A DNA stretch of 64,000 nucleotides from Aestuariivivens sediminis (GTDB lineage: Bacteria; Bacteroidota; Bacteroidia; Flavobacteriales; Flavobacteriaceae): positions 1-64,000 of the forward strand of contig NZ_JAKMCP010000003.1 of assembly GCF_022662105.1 (NCBI RefSeq), given 5' to 3'. The translations under genes were made by a program, and so were the position numbers. Below, piece after piece: positions 46,583 through 55,900 of the stretch. The notes below the pieces were generated by a model that was not told where the DNA came from, did no database searches, and was given only the letters and a program-made list of their open reading frames with translations. Within the stretch, counting starts at the first letter, position 1. Each line of letters opens with the position of its first letter.

Positions 46583-47116
46583 ATGTCCTTATCAAACGAT
46601 GTGATCCGAGAAGCCCGGTTCAATCCTAAAATAAAAACTTATATTCTTATTACTGTGGCCTTTTTTTGCACCATAAGCCTTATAGGTATTCCGTTTTTAT
46701 TGATATGGTTTTTAGGTTTGGGTCAGTATATTGGACAACGTTATTATGAAAACATCAGTTGCAGATTAACGAACAAGCATCTCGAATTTAAAAAAGGGGT
46801 TTTGTTTAAGGTTGAAAAAACCATCCCATTAGAAAATATTCAGGATATCACCTTTCTTGAAAATCCTTTTCTTAAGTATTTAGATCTCCGGATTCTTAAA
46901 ATTGAAACGGCAGGACATAGCAACCCCGGAGGAAGTGATATGAAGCTTATTGGCATAATAGATACACAGGGGTTTAAACAGGCCGTTCTAGACCAGCGGG
47001 ACCTATGGTCCTCCAAATCCAGCCCCGTAGATTCTGCCCATGACCATCTGGAACAAACAAATCGCTTGTTGCAAGACATCAAAGATTTACTGGAAATTAT
47101 AAAAAATAAACCTTAA
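46583..47116 (+). CDS. bPH2 (YdbS-like) membrane protein
   Basis: A 177-residue protein with a hydrophobic double segment (about 20-52) followed by a bacterial PH domain (about 58-135; SCRLTNKHLEFKKGVLFKVEKTIPLENIQDI) and a helical tail. This is the DUF304/bPH2 layout. Last gene of the M23/TonB/retropepsin unit (11-base gap). Confidence 0.82.
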   Translation: MSLSNDVIREARFNPKIKTYILITVAFFCTISLIGIPFLLIWFLGLGQYIGQRYYENISCRLTNKHLEFKKGVLFKVEKTIPLENIQDITFLENPFLKYLDLRILKIETAGHSNPGGSDMKLIGIIDTQGFKQAVLDQRDLWSSKSSPVDSAHDHLEQTNRLLQDIKDLLEIIKNKP

Positions 47117-47160
47117 AATGGGTGGTCCATCATTCCTCATGTTCCGAGCATGAAAAGGGC

Positions 47161-47907
47161 TTACCTAGCCTTATGGGTTCGAGTAATAACATATCTGATA
47201 TCGTAAATTTCTGCACTGGCATCCGAAACAATTTTTACGGTACCGCCATTCGTTTCCCAGGTATCTAAGGTATAGGCATTAAAAGAACTCAAATAGTAAT
47301 GTTCTACCCCGTTACCTTTAGACATGATAAAATCGCGAACATATATTTCGCCGACAGCACCTCCAATGTCTATAGCAACAGTTAGTTTAGTCACTGCGGC
47401 AGTAGTGGGTCGTGCTTTAAATTCTATGTTTATATTAATCCCATCTCCATTCCTTCCCGTTATTGTGGAATTTGAAGCGTTGTAAAATTCAATAATATCC
47501 GTAGGTTTTTGACTATCTCTAACGGTCATTGCATTATTTGGCAGGGTGACCTTATTTGAAGCTGTTAGAGATAATGGACTAGCTGAAGTATAAACACCAT
47601 CCACATAATCGGCCCAGCCCGAATAATCATTAAGACTATTTTCATTTATGAGTTTTAACCAACCCGTACCATTGTAATGAAAAAAAGCATTTTCATCGGT
47701 ATCATAAACAACCAATCCAATAGCAGGATTTGAAATAGCAAGGCGTTGCACGCCATTCATTCTAGGTGTTAGCACACCTTGAGTGGTTGATGCCAGGTCC
47801 AGAATTGAAGACGCGTCAGGAGAATTGGTCCCAATACCTACCTGTGCATACATCAGAGAATTCAATAAAATAGCAATTAAAACGAGTAAGGTTTTAAAAT
47901 GATTCAT
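47161..47907 (-). CDS. Secreted surface protein, tail-fibre-like N terminus
   Basis: A 248-residue protein with a signal peptide (about 1-21). VGIGTNSPDASSILDLASTT and GVLTPRMNGVQRLAI are the usual opening of flavobacterial surface proteins that resemble phage tail-fibre heads. The C-terminal half is beta-rich and unassigned. It is divergent from the T9SS-sorted protein across a region with tandem 13-bp repeats. Confidence 0.75.
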   Translation of the reverse strand: MNHFKTLLVLIAILLNSLMYAQVGIGTNSPDASSILDLASTTQGVLTPRMNGVQRLAISNPAIGLVVYDTDENAFFHYNGTGWLKLINENSLNDYSGWADYVDGVYTSASPLSLTASNKVTLPNNAMTVRDSQKPTDIIEFYNASNSTITGRNGDGININIEFKARPTTAAVTKLTVAIDIGGAVGEIYVRDFIMSKGNGVEHYYLSSFNAYTLDTWETNGGTVKIVSDASAEIYDIRYVITRTHKAR

Positions 47908-47948
47908 GATTTGGGGTTTTATTTGAGATGGACAAACATAGATAAAAA

Positions 47949-47982
47949 ATCGTTTAAATGCAATATATTATCGTTTAAATGC
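47949..47982. promoter_or_regulatory. Tandem 13-bp direct repeats, 21-bp period (LytTR-like operator)
   Basis: ATCGTTTAAATGC occurs at 47949-47961 and again at 47970-47982. The period of 21 bp is two helical turns, and CGTT at the core resembles LytTR-type response-regulator sites. The second copy ends 9 bases before the TTG of the promoter at 47992-48021. Confidence 0.6.
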
Positions 47983-47991
47983 GTTTTTTTC

Positions 47992-48021
47992 TTGTATTTC
48001 TAATATTTAATTCTACTTTTG
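47992..48021 (+). promoter_or_regulatory. Consensus Bacteroidota promoter
   Basis: TTG (47992-47994), 19-base spacer, TACTTTTG (48014-48021): a full match to TTG-N19-TAnnTTTG. The gene starts at 48044. Confidence 0.75.
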
Positions 48022-48043
48022 GTACCGATAAAACCCCAATACC

Positions 48044-48742
48044 ATGAAGTTAAATTCAACAAATTTAGTGTATTTATTAAGTATTATGAGCTTTTCCGGT
48101 TTTACTCAGGACCTATACATCACCAGTGGTTATGCCATCGATATTATGGGTGCTACACAGATGTATTTTAATGGATTAGAACTTATTCCCGGTACAGATT
48201 TTAAAATAAACGGGGCAAATGCGTTAACGAAAACCAATACTCCTATTAACAGCGAAAGTATTAACCGTGTTTTTAGTTTTGAAAGTACAATTGCTAATTT
48301 CGAGGGGGACCTTACCATGCATTATAAAGATACCGAGCTGAATGGCATTATAGAAAGTAATCTCGTGCTCCTACTGGAGGACGAAATGAATGTTTGGAAT
48401 CCGTATACTTCAAGTCTTAATGCTACCAACAATACCATAACTTACCATTTTATTAATCCGGTAAGTTTTCTATCGGTTACAGCTTCAGACGGAACCACAC
48501 TAAAAACAGATGAATTTGAAAACACGAATATTCAGGTATATCCAAATCCTACGGCTGAACGAGTAGAAATAAGAACGCCCTTACATGTCGAAACATCTTT
48601 ATTTGATGCAACTGGAAAACAGTTACTTAAAACACGTAATTCATCGATAGATATCTCTAATTTGGGAACAGGCATGTACTTGTTTGTAATTGAAAATTTA
48701 CAGACCCAACACCTAAAAACATATAAAATTATCAAACGATAG
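48044..48742 (+). CDS. Secreted protein with T9SS type A sorting domain
   Basis: A 232-residue protein with a signal peptide (about 1-21) and a C-terminal sorting domain (about 165-232; NIQVYPNPTAERVEI, GTGMYLFVIEN, KTYKIIKR). It is therefore exported by the type IX secretion system and attached to or released from the cell surface. The middle domain is unrecognised. Its promoter has LytTR-like repeats directly upstream. Confidence 0.88.
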   Translation: MKLNSTNLVYLLSIMSFSGFTQDLYITSGYAIDIMGATQMYFNGLELIPGTDFKINGANALTKTNTPINSESINRVFSFESTIANFEGDLTMHYKDTELNGIIESNLVLLLEDEMNVWNPYTSSLNATNNTITYHFINPVSFLSVTASDGTTLKTDEFENTNIQVYPNPTAERVEIRTPLHVETSLFDATGKQLLKTRNSSIDISNLGTGMYLFVIENLQTQHLKTYKIIKR

Positions 48743-48780
48743 CATATCCCGTCCATTTTGAAAATAAAATGTTTTATTTT

Positions 48781-48812
48781 TAGGCTTATTTCACCATAGG
48801 CCTATTTTTTTT
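48781..48812 (+). terminator. Terminator of the T9SS protein gene
   Basis: TAGGC / GCCTA stem with a 14-base loop and eight T. Confidence 0.65.
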
Positions 48813-48832
48813 AATATAATCTGTTGCATATC

Positions 48833-50425
48833 ATGACTATTAAATCAATCTTCCTCTTCGCCTTTACTCTAGGTGTCATAGTCTCATGCCAGACAAAGTT
48901 TGAAAAAGAAAATCTTAATAAACGACCTAATATTGTATTTATTTTGGTGGATGACCTCGGGTATCATGACCTTAGCTTTACAGGAAGTTCCTTTTATGAA
49001 ACGCCCAACATTGATAAAATTGCTCAGGAAGGTATGGTCTTTACCCAGGGTTATGCGGCAAGCCGGGTCTGTAGCCCCTCCAGGGCTAGTATTATGACCG
49101 GCAAGTTTACCGCACGGCATGGCATAACGGACTGGATTGGTGCAGCACACGGAGCGGATTGGCGCCGTCTTAACAGATATGACAAACTCCTCCCTGCAGA
49201 TTATGTTCACGCCCTGCCTAAAGATGAAATCACTTTAGCAGAGGCCATGAAATCGGGGGGCTATAAAACCTTCTTTGCCGGAAAATGGCATTTGGGAGAC
49301 CTTGGGTCCTATCCCGAGGATCATGGTTTTGATATTAATGTAGGCGGCTGGGAAAAAGGAAGTCCTATTGGCGGGTATTACTCCCCCTGGACCAATCCAA
49401 GACTTGAAAATAAGGAAAATGGCGAAAATCTCTCCATGCGACTGGCCAGGGAAACGGCAGATTTTATCACAAAACATAAAGACACGACCTTTTTTGCCTT
49501 TTTATCTTTCTATGCGGTACATGGCCCCATCCAAACCACCCAAACAAAATGGAATAAATACAGAGAGAAAGCGGAATCTCAAGGAATAAAAGATAAGGGA
49601 TATACCATGGAACGCGTACTTCCGATAAGGCAGGTTCAGGATAATCCCATCTACGCCGGCCTGGTGGAAAGTATGGATGACGCCGTTGGGTATGTTTTAA
49701 AAACGCTGGAAGATTTAGAGCTAGACGATAACACCATCGTCATTTTTACCTCCGATAATGGTGGCGTTGCTTCAGGGGATAGCTACTCGACCTCCAATTT
49801 ACCGCTTCGGGGCGGCAAGGGCTATCAATGGGAAGGCGGGATTCGTGAACCCTATTTCATTAAGGTCCCCTGGCTGGAATTACAGGGACATCTCAGTCTT
49901 TATCCTGTTATTGGTACAGACTTCTATCCTACTATCCTGGATTTGGCTAATATCGATTTATTACCGGAGCAGCATAAGGATGGCATGAGTTTAAGGCCCC
50001 TTTTGGAAGGCCAACCCATATCGGTTCAACGCCCTTTGTTTTGGCACTATCCGCACTACGGCAACCAGGGTGGCGAACCGTCATCAATTATTAGGGACGG
50101 CCAGTGGAAACTCATCCATTACTGGGAAGACGGTAGAAATGAGTTGTACAACCTGCATACCGATCCTTATGAGCAACAGAATCTGTCCCATGACCATTCT
50201 GAAATAACCATGGCCTTATACAATACCCTTATTAACTGGTTAGATTCAGTGCATGCCCAAAGGCCGGAAAGGGATGTGGAGTTTGATGACCTGCTGGCCC
50301 AGAAGCGACGGGAGGCGATTAGAAATACGCTTTTACCCGATCTCGAGCAAGAGCGAAAAGCGGTGTTATCGAAAAATTTTGAGCCTAATGACGACTGGTG
50401 GAATAGCAACATAACGTCCGACTAA
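48833..50425 (+). CDS. Sulfatase (arylsulfatase A type) lipoprotein
   Basis: Type I sulfatase, 530 residues from ATG 48833 (an in-frame TTG lies three codons earlier). Lipoprotein signal ending VIVSC (C19). The formylglycine motif is C80-SPSR followed by ASIMTG. Metal-binding DD in LVDDLGY and a TSDNGG segment complete the active site. Marine flavobacteria use such enzymes on sulfated algal polysaccharides, but no polysaccharide-utilisation genes (SusC/D, glycosidases) are next to it, and the maturase is not in the window. It overlaps the end of the convergent desulfurase gene by 4 bases (CTAA). Confidence 0.93.
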   Translation: MTIKSIFLFAFTLGVIVSCQTKFEKENLNKRPNIVFILVDDLGYHDLSFTGSSFYETPNIDKIAQEGMVFTQGYAASRVCSPSRASIMTGKFTARHGITDWIGAAHGADWRRLNRYDKLLPADYVHALPKDEITLAEAMKSGGYKTFFAGKWHLGDLGSYPEDHGFDINVGGWEKGSPIGGYYSPWTNPRLENKENGENLSMRLARETADFITKHKDTTFFAFLSFYAVHGPIQTTQTKWNKYREKAESQGIKDKGYTMERVLPIRQVQDNPIYAGLVESMDDAVGYVLKTLEDLELDDNTIVIFTSDNGGVASGDSYSTSNLPLRGGKGYQWEGGIREPYFIKVPWLELQGHLSLYPVIGTDFYPTILDLANIDLLPEQHKDGMSLRPLLEGQPISVQRPLFWHYPHYGNQGGEPSSIIRDGQWKLIHYWEDGRNELYNLHTDPYEQQNLSHDHSEITMALYNTLINWLDSVHAQRPERDVEFDDLLAQKRREAIRNTLLPDLEQERKAVLSKNFEPNDDWWNSNITSD

Positions 50426-51561
50426 ACAAAGGTCTTTAAGGCATCGATCACATAGTCTATTTCTTCTTTCGTATTATATATGCTAAAGGAAAACCGAACA
50501 GAAGGTTTCTGCAAGTCCTCATCGCTAAGCAGTTCTGCCAGTACATGGGAATTTTGATGACTACCACTTTGACAGGCACTTCCCTTCGAACAGGCTATCC
50601 CCTTTAAATCCAGTTGAAATAGGAACATAGCGGCTTTGTCAGGCGTTACCGGAAGGCAAACATTGACCAGCGTATAGGTGCTCTTTTCCAAATCTCCTGA
50701 GCAACCATTAAATTGCACCTCGGGAATTTCCGAAGTTATCCTGGCTATAAAATACCGTTTTAGGGCAACGATATAATCCCGTTCCTTTTCCAGGTTTTGG
50801 TAGGACAAGGTTATCGCACGCTCCAGCCCAACAATATTGTGTATGCTTTCCGTACCCGCTCTTAATCCACGTTCCTGTTCCCCGCCATGAATCAAAGGTT
50901 TCAGCCCTGAGTTTTTTCGAACGAAAACAAAACCAACCCCCTTGGGGCCATGAAACTTATGGGCACTGGCTACTATGAAATCTACAGGAATTTGATCCAA
51001 AGGCAATGCATAATGTCCCACAGATTGCACGGTGTCACTATGGAAAAGCGCGCCATTGGCCTTACACAACCGAGCCACGCGATCCATATCCAGAATATTA
51101 CCGATTTCATTATTGATATGCATCAGGCTCACCAGGGTGTTTTGCGACTGGCCCAATAAGGTTTCCAGATGATTATAATCTATCACACCTCTGGGATCTA
51201 AATCCACAAAGTTTACCGACAAATCGTAATCCATCTGCAGACGCTCAATACAATGTAAAACGGCATGGTGTTCCGTTTTTGCAGTAATTATGCGGGTAAT
51301 CCCCAAATCTCGTACCGCACTTTGAAGCACCAGATTATCGGCTTCGGTACCTCCCGAGGTGAAGACAATTTCACCTGCCGAGACCTTAAAATGCTTCGCT
51401 ATGGTTTTCCTGCAGGACTCAATGACCGCTTTGGACGCTCTTCCTACACCATGTGAAGACGAGGGGTTTCCGTAATTGGTTTTCATTGCACGAGCCATAT
51501 GGTCGACTATGTCGTCCCGCATTGGCGTTGTCGCGGCATTATCAAAATAAACCGTCTTCAT
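50422..51561 (-). CDS. Cysteine desulfurase (NifS/IscS-like)
   Basis: PLP enzyme that supplies persulfide sulfur. 379 residues from ATG 51561 (MKTVYFDNAATTP, the canonical start). PLP lysine K202 in SAHKFHGPKG. The active-site loop SKGSACQSGSH carries C330 as likely catalytic cysteine. No iscU or sufE gene is adjacent, so the acceptor is unknown. The upstream extension to 51618 is unlikely. Confidence 0.9.
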   Translation of the reverse strand: MKTVYFDNAATTPMRDDIVDHMARAMKTNYGNPSSSHGVGRASKAVIESCRKTIAKHFKVSAGEIVFTSGGTEADNLVLQSAVRDLGITRIITAKTEHHAVLHCIERLQMDYDLSVNFVDLDPRGVIDYNHLETLLGQSQNTLVSLMHINNEIGNILDMDRVARLCKANGALFHSDTVQSVGHYALPLDQIPVDFIVASAHKFHGPKGVGFVFVRKNSGLKPLIHGGEQERGLRAGTESIHNIVGLERAITLSYQNLEKERDYIVALKRYFIARITSEIPEVQFNGCSGDLEKSTYTLVNVCLPVTPDKAAMFLFQLDLKGIACSKGSACQSGSHQNSHVLAELLSDEDLQKPSVRFSFSIYNTKEEIDYVIDALKTFV

Positions 51562-51669
51562 AACTCCTGTGAAATCCTTTTCATCTGGCAAAAATACTTG
51601 AAATAAAATTATTTTCAATAACAGGCGTTATAAATTACAATTCTATTATTTTTGCCTAAAACCCAAACC

Positions 51670-52566
51670 ATGCGAAAGACAGTCTTTGTGGTATTACTTA
51701 TCGGTTTCTGTTTTCAAACTTCCTGTGACGACGGTGATATCCTTACCATTGAGTTTGATTTTGATGATACGTTTAAAACCTGTGGGGATTTAGTATTTTA
51801 TAAAACAAAAAGCGATCCTTCGGAATCTCTGTCACTCGCAGTAACAGACGTGAATTTTGAAGATTTATTCGATGTTATGCCGGGAGAAACCCTAAATGTC
51901 ACCTCCAATTCAAACACCTTTAATTATAGAACATACAGTAACACTACCCTCCCGTCAACTTTATTTTGTAATGACATACCGCCGTCTGAAATCAATATTA
52001 AGGAAGATTATGAGAGTGCCAATGATACGGCTACATTTACGGTAACCCTTACTGAGGATGACAACGATGGTATTCCTGCCGAATATGAAGACCTCAATAA
52101 CAATGGTGATTATGAGGATGATGATACGGACAATGATGGTATTCCCAATTATTTAGATCAGGATGATGATGGTGATAATGTGTTCACCGCTACCGAAAAA
52201 CCCAATTTCACCGATCAGGACGGCCTGGCAAATGCCCAGGATACCGATGGTGATGGTACCCCTGATTATTTGGATACCGATGATGATAATGATACGGTTC
52301 TCACCCGTGATGAAGAAAGTGTGGATCAGGACAACAACCCTACAAACGATATTAAAGACCCCAATGTAGGGGCTGATTACTTGAATAAAGATGTTGCTTT
52401 AAGTGTCCCGGCCGTTGGGTATCGCGAGCATACCATTTACCAAACATTTACCATTTCCCTCTATATTGAAAACGTAAATCTGGAGGTGATAACCCAGGAT
52501 TTCGATTTTGGGACTTTGGATAACAGCGCCACCTCCAAAACCAGAACATTAACTCCCGATTTTTGA
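51670..52566 (+). CDS. Lipoprotein with thrombospondin type 3-like calcium repeats
   Basis: A 298-residue protein from ATG 51670; MRKTVFVVLLIGFCFQTSC is a lipoprotein signal. Residues about 130-235 are very acidic with DxDxDG-type loops (DDNDGIP, DNDGIPNYLDQDDDGD, DTDGDGTPDYLDTDDD), as in thrombospondin type 3 calcium-binding repeats. The N- and C-terminal parts are unrecognised. Likely surface-exposed and calcium-stabilised. Confidence 0.85.
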   Translation: MRKTVFVVLLIGFCFQTSCDDGDILTIEFDFDDTFKTCGDLVFYKTKSDPSESLSLAVTDVNFEDLFDVMPGETLNVTSNSNTFNYRTYSNTTLPSTLFCNDIPPSEINIKEDYESANDTATFTVTLTEDDNDGIPAEYEDLNNNGDYEDDDTDNDGIPNYLDQDDDGDNVFTATEKPNFTDQDGLANAQDTDGDGTPDYLDTDDDNDTVLTRDEESVDQDNNPTNDIKDPNVGADYLNKDVALSVPAVGYREHTIYQTFTISLYIENVNLEVITQDFDFGTLDNSATSKTRTLTPDF

Positions 52567-53130
52567 TTATTTAGACTTTACATTTTGATATATGTAAATT
52601 TCGGTAGCCCCTAAGCCGTATTTTTGATAATTGGCATCATAAAACCTGATATTATCATATCGTCCAAATAAATATTCTAATTCCAGCTTAAGCACCCCCT
52701 CTCCAATACCATGGATAAATACCACTTTTTGAATTCGTTTTTTAATAGCATATTCGAGCTGCCGTTTTGCGGTATCCAATTGAAGGGTCAATATATCGTG
52801 TTTGGACATGCCTTTGGTGGATTCCACCAATTGGTTAATATGCAGGTCCACCTCCATTGGGGGTATAACGCGCTCCTTAGGCTTCACCTTTATCGATTTC
52901 TTTTTTGAAGTATGCTCCTTTTCAGAAACCACAGTGCTTAATTGCTCAAAAGAAAACATATGGTGTTTAAGCAAATGATCCTGCTTTTTAGCAACTAATG
53001 CCTTATGGGAAAATTCCATTACAAAACCATCTTTGGTCTCAATGGAAATGAGGTCACCATCAATCTTTTTAACCACCCCGGATAAATCTTCATCCAGCAC
53101 CAAAACATAATCCCCTATTTTAAATGTCAT
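52567..53130 (-). CDS. Smr-domain protein
   Basis: A 187-residue protein from ATG 53130. The N-terminal part is an SH3-like/KOW-type region (FKIGDYVLVLDEDLSGVVKKI) and the C-terminal half an Smr domain with VDLHINQL and the loop HGIGEGVLK. Smr domains act as nucleases in MutS2-like proteins; this stand-alone form lacks MutS parts. An ATG three codons upstream is the alternative start. Confidence 0.87.
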   Translation of the reverse strand: MTFKIGDYVLVLDEDLSGVVKKIDGDLISIETKDGFVMEFSHKALVAKKQDHLLKHHMFSFEQLSTVVSEKEHTSKKKSIKVKPKERVIPPMEVDLHINQLVESTKGMSKHDILTLQLDTAKRQLEYAIKKRIQKVVFIHGIGEGVLKLELEYLFGRYDNIRFYDANYQKYGLGATEIYIYQNVKSK

Positions 53131-53165
53131 CTTGTCCAATGGCTTTTTATCCTAAACATAATCTA

Positions 53166-53369
53166 TTAATTGCAATCCTCTGCTTCCTTTTCACGGTCGT
53201 CCATCGCCTTATCCCTTTTTCCGGGTATACGCTTCGTTAAACGGTAAACCCCGATCATGAGTACGACAATACCCCCAATCAACACAACTTCATTTTGATC
53301 CTCACCGGCCTTTGCATAAATGGCGACTAGTGCTCCTATACTAATGAACAGGTAATTTAAATATTTCAT
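53166..53369 (-). CDS. Small two-segment membrane protein
   Basis: 67 residues with two hydrophobic segments (about 4-20 and 27-43) and a charged cytoplasmic tail (RIPGKRDKAMDDREKEAED). Unrecognised. It lies 35 bases upstream of the Smr gene on the same strand. Confidence 0.6.
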   Translation of the reverse strand: MKYLNYLFISIGALVAIYAKAGEDQNEVVLIGGIVVLMIGVYRLTKRIPGKRDKAMDDREKEAEDCN

Positions 53370-53489
53370 GGTTTTAAAATTTTAGATGGTCTGTTAAAGC
53401 ATTCGAATATCGAATTTTAAATGATTAATTAATCCATAGGCCTTATCAAAAAGGCAAATTTAATATATTAGCAGCACAAACATATTATT

Positions 53490-53774
53490 ATGACCGGTTT
53501 TGAGGATTATATGCTGCCCTGTCTAAACAAAAAACTATTGGGTTTTGAATGCCTGGGCTGTGGTATGCAACGTTCTGCATTACTGGTACTCCGGGGTGAG
53601 TTTGCAGATGCATTTAACATGTATCCGGCCATTTATACCCTTATAATACTGCTTGGTGTTATTGCTCTCAATGCCTTTAAAAATTTCAAATATGCCCATA
53701 AGATTATTACTGTTTTGGTGCTCCTTAATGTTGTAATCATTATTGGAAATTATGTGATAAAACTAACCCATTAA
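53490..53774 (+). CDS. DUF2752 membrane protein
   Basis: 94 residues with the DUF2752 motif CLGCGMQRS near the N terminus and two to three membrane segments. Function unknown. The next gene follows after 9 bases. Confidence 0.82.
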   Translation: MTGFEDYMLPCLNKKLLGFECLGCGMQRSALLVLRGEFADAFNMYPAIYTLIILLGVIALNAFKNFKYAHKIITVLVLLNVVIIIGNYVIKLTH

Positions 53775-53783
53775 ATTAAAATT

Positions 53784-54110
53784 ATGGAACAACAAAAACT
53801 CAATCCTACCCTTGTTTACGTTTTAGCTGTATTCGGGCTGCTCTGTTGCTGCGTTGGCGGTACTGGTTTTATTTTATCAGGAATAGCTGTCTTCATTGCA
53901 CATAACAAATTGAACGCCGTTAAGGATGATCCGGATAGTTTTGATCCCGACAGCGTAAAAGCCATGAATACTGCAAAAATTGTGGCCATGGTGATATTAA
54001 TCATTAATGTGCTCTATTTTATAATGACCATCTACAGAATATCTACCGTTGGATGGGACGAAATAATGAGACAATCTCAGGAAATGATGGAACAAATGCA
54101 AACCAGTTAA
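53784..54110 (+). CDS. CCC-motif membrane protein
   Basis: 108 residues. The first membrane segment contains LLCCCVGGTGFILSG, the motif that names this flavobacterial family; a second membrane segment is at about 70-88 and the tail is Met/Gln-rich. Often next to DUF2752 genes, as here. Function unknown. Confidence 0.8.
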   Translation: MEQQKLNPTLVYVLAVFGLLCCCVGGTGFILSGIAVFIAHNKLNAVKDDPDSFDPDSVKAMNTAKIVAMVILIINVLYFIMTIYRISTVGWDEIMRQSQEMMEQMQTS

Positions 54111-54113
54111 AAT

Positions 54114-54140
54114 AAAAAAAGCACCACAGGTGCTTTTTTT
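54114..54140. terminator. Bidirectional terminator
   Basis: AAAAAAGCACC / GGTGCTTTTTTT between convergent genes. Confidence 0.9.
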
Positions 54141-54147
54141 ATTTGCT

Positions 54148-55392
54148 TTATGTTTTGAAGGTCTTTACAGTTTGACTAATAATATCCACACATTCTAAAA
54201 TCTGTTCCTCCTTCATGACCAGGGGTGGTGCAAATCGAATGATATTGCCATGGGTAGGTTTCGCAAGTAAACCGTTCTCCTTCAAGGTCATGCACATGTC
54301 CCAGGCGGTGGAACTATCTTCCGTATCATTGATAACAATGGCATTTAAAAGGCCTTTACCCCTAACCAGTCTAACAAGATCGGTGGTTTCAACAAGCGCC
54401 TGCATGTGTCTTCTAAAAATACCGCCCAATCGTTCTGCATTTTCAGCGAGATGCTCTTGTTCCACAACTTCTAATGCCGCTGTGGCTACCGCACAGGCCA
54501 ATGGATTACCTCCAAAGGTTGACCCGTGGTTCCCCGGCCTTATAACCTCCATCACCTCATCATCAGCCAATACTGCCGATACCGGTATGACACCCCCGGA
54601 AAGGGCTTTCCCCAAAATCAGAATATCCGGCTTAACTCCGAAATGATCGACAGCCAGCAATTTACCTGTACGCGCAATACCGGTCTGTACTTCATCTGCT
54701 ATAAAAAGCACATTGTGCGCCTTACACAAGTTATAAGCGTCCTTAATATAATGTTCATCAGGGACATAAACCCCGGCTTCGCCTTGAATGGGTTCCACCA
54801 GGAAAGCGGCAATCGTATTATCTTTTAAAGCGTCCTCCAGGGCTTCTAAATCATTATATCGTATCGATACGATCCCCGGTGTAAAGGGTCCAAAATTTTC
54901 CGTGGCAATCGGATCATTGGAGGCCGAAATTATAGTGATCGTTCTCCCGTGAAAATTATTTTGACAGACCACAATTTTGGCTTGATTGGCATGAATGCCT
55001 TTTTTTTCATAGCCCCACTTTCTGGCCAGTTTAATGGCCGTTTCTACAGCTTCGGCCCCGGTGTTCATGGGAAGTACCTTGTCAAAACCAAAATAGTGTG
55101 TCAGGTACTTTTCATAATGGCCCAACCGGTCATTATAAAAGGCCCTGGACGTTAATGTTAATCGTTCCGCCTGAAGCTTTAAGGCGTTGATAATTTTAGG
55201 ATGACAGTGCCCCTGGTTTACCGCCGAGTACGCCGATAAAAAATCATAATATTGTTTACCTTCAACATCCCATACAAATACGCCTTCTCCCCGCGTAAGC
55301 ACAACGGGTAAAGGATGGTAGTTTTGGGCACCATACCTGGTTTCTAAATCAATTGCTTGCTGTGACGTTAATTTTTTTTCTAAAACAGCCAT
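54148..55392 (-). CDS. rocD: Ornithine--oxo-acid transaminase
   Basis: PLP aminotransferase converting ornithine and 2-oxoglutarate to glutamate semialdehyde and glutamate. 414 residues. [45 protein letters not shown] and the PLP lysine in ILGKALSGG are typical of class III ornithine aminotransferases. It stands alone. Confidence 0.93.
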   Translation of the reverse strand: MAVLEKKLTSQQAIDLETRYGAQNYHPLPVVLTRGEGVFVWDVEGKQYYDFLSAYSAVNQGHCHPKIINALKLQAERLTLTSRAFYNDRLGHYEKYLTHYFGFDKVLPMNTGAEAVETAIKLARKWGYEKKGIHANQAKIVVCQNNFHGRTITIISASNDPIATENFGPFTPGIVSIRYNDLEALEDALKDNTIAAFLVEPIQGEAGVYVPDEHYIKDAYNLCKAHNVLFIADEVQTGIARTGKLLAVDHFGVKPDILILGKALSGGVIPVSAVLADDEVMEVIRPGNHGSTFGGNPLACAVATAALEVVEQEHLAENAERLGGIFRRHMQALVETTDLVRLVRGKGLLNAIVINDTEDSSTAWDMCMTLKENGLLAKPTHGNIIRFAPPLVMKEEQILECVDIISQTVKTFKT

Positions 55393-55900
55393 TTTAAATC
55401 ACATTTAAATTCATAAAACAACCATTCCTACTGTACCTTTATTCTTTCGAAGCATCCGAAAAAGCAGCGTGGGAGAGAAATCATCCTTAGACAGGCCTGC
55501 AAGTTAATAAATATGCGCTTCTTTATAAAATCTTATGCCGATATTCTAACAGATACGGTCGACATTCCCGAATCCAAACCAGGTATTCACGCCAGAAAGG
55601 CATTGAAGGTCCTTTTTAGTGCAGTTATTCCCCAAATACCCAGATACCAAATAAAAAGCCCATAGATCCTGTATTCATAGTTTATCCATGACAAGCAAAC
55701 CGTATAAAAACCTCCATATCTTATGGGGCCATGGGAAGTAAAGCCGCCTGACCACCAAAGTTGAAATTCAGAACTTCAGAATTTGACCCTTATAAAATTA
55801 AGACCGTACTGTTCAAATCAGGTTCTATTTTTTTTTGATGATCGTCTCAAAAACCGTTAAAGTTAATAGGTTTATGTCCAGCGATTACTATTTTTGCAGC
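55393..55900. other. Intergenic region, one doubtful 50-codon frame
   Basis: ATG 55513 to TAG 55665 on the plus strand would encode 50 residues starting MRFFIKSYADILTDTVDIPE; I recognise no family and see no promoter or ribosome site. An AAATTC/GAATTT inverted repeat lies at 55764-55784. The frame of rlmD is open back to 55835, but the extra 22 residues do not look like the family. Otherwise I see nothing. Confidence 0.5.

Noticed and set aside
55513-55665. 50-codon frame before rlmD as a real gene
   Set aside because: No homology recognised, no promoter or ribosome site; kept only as a note on the intergenic region.
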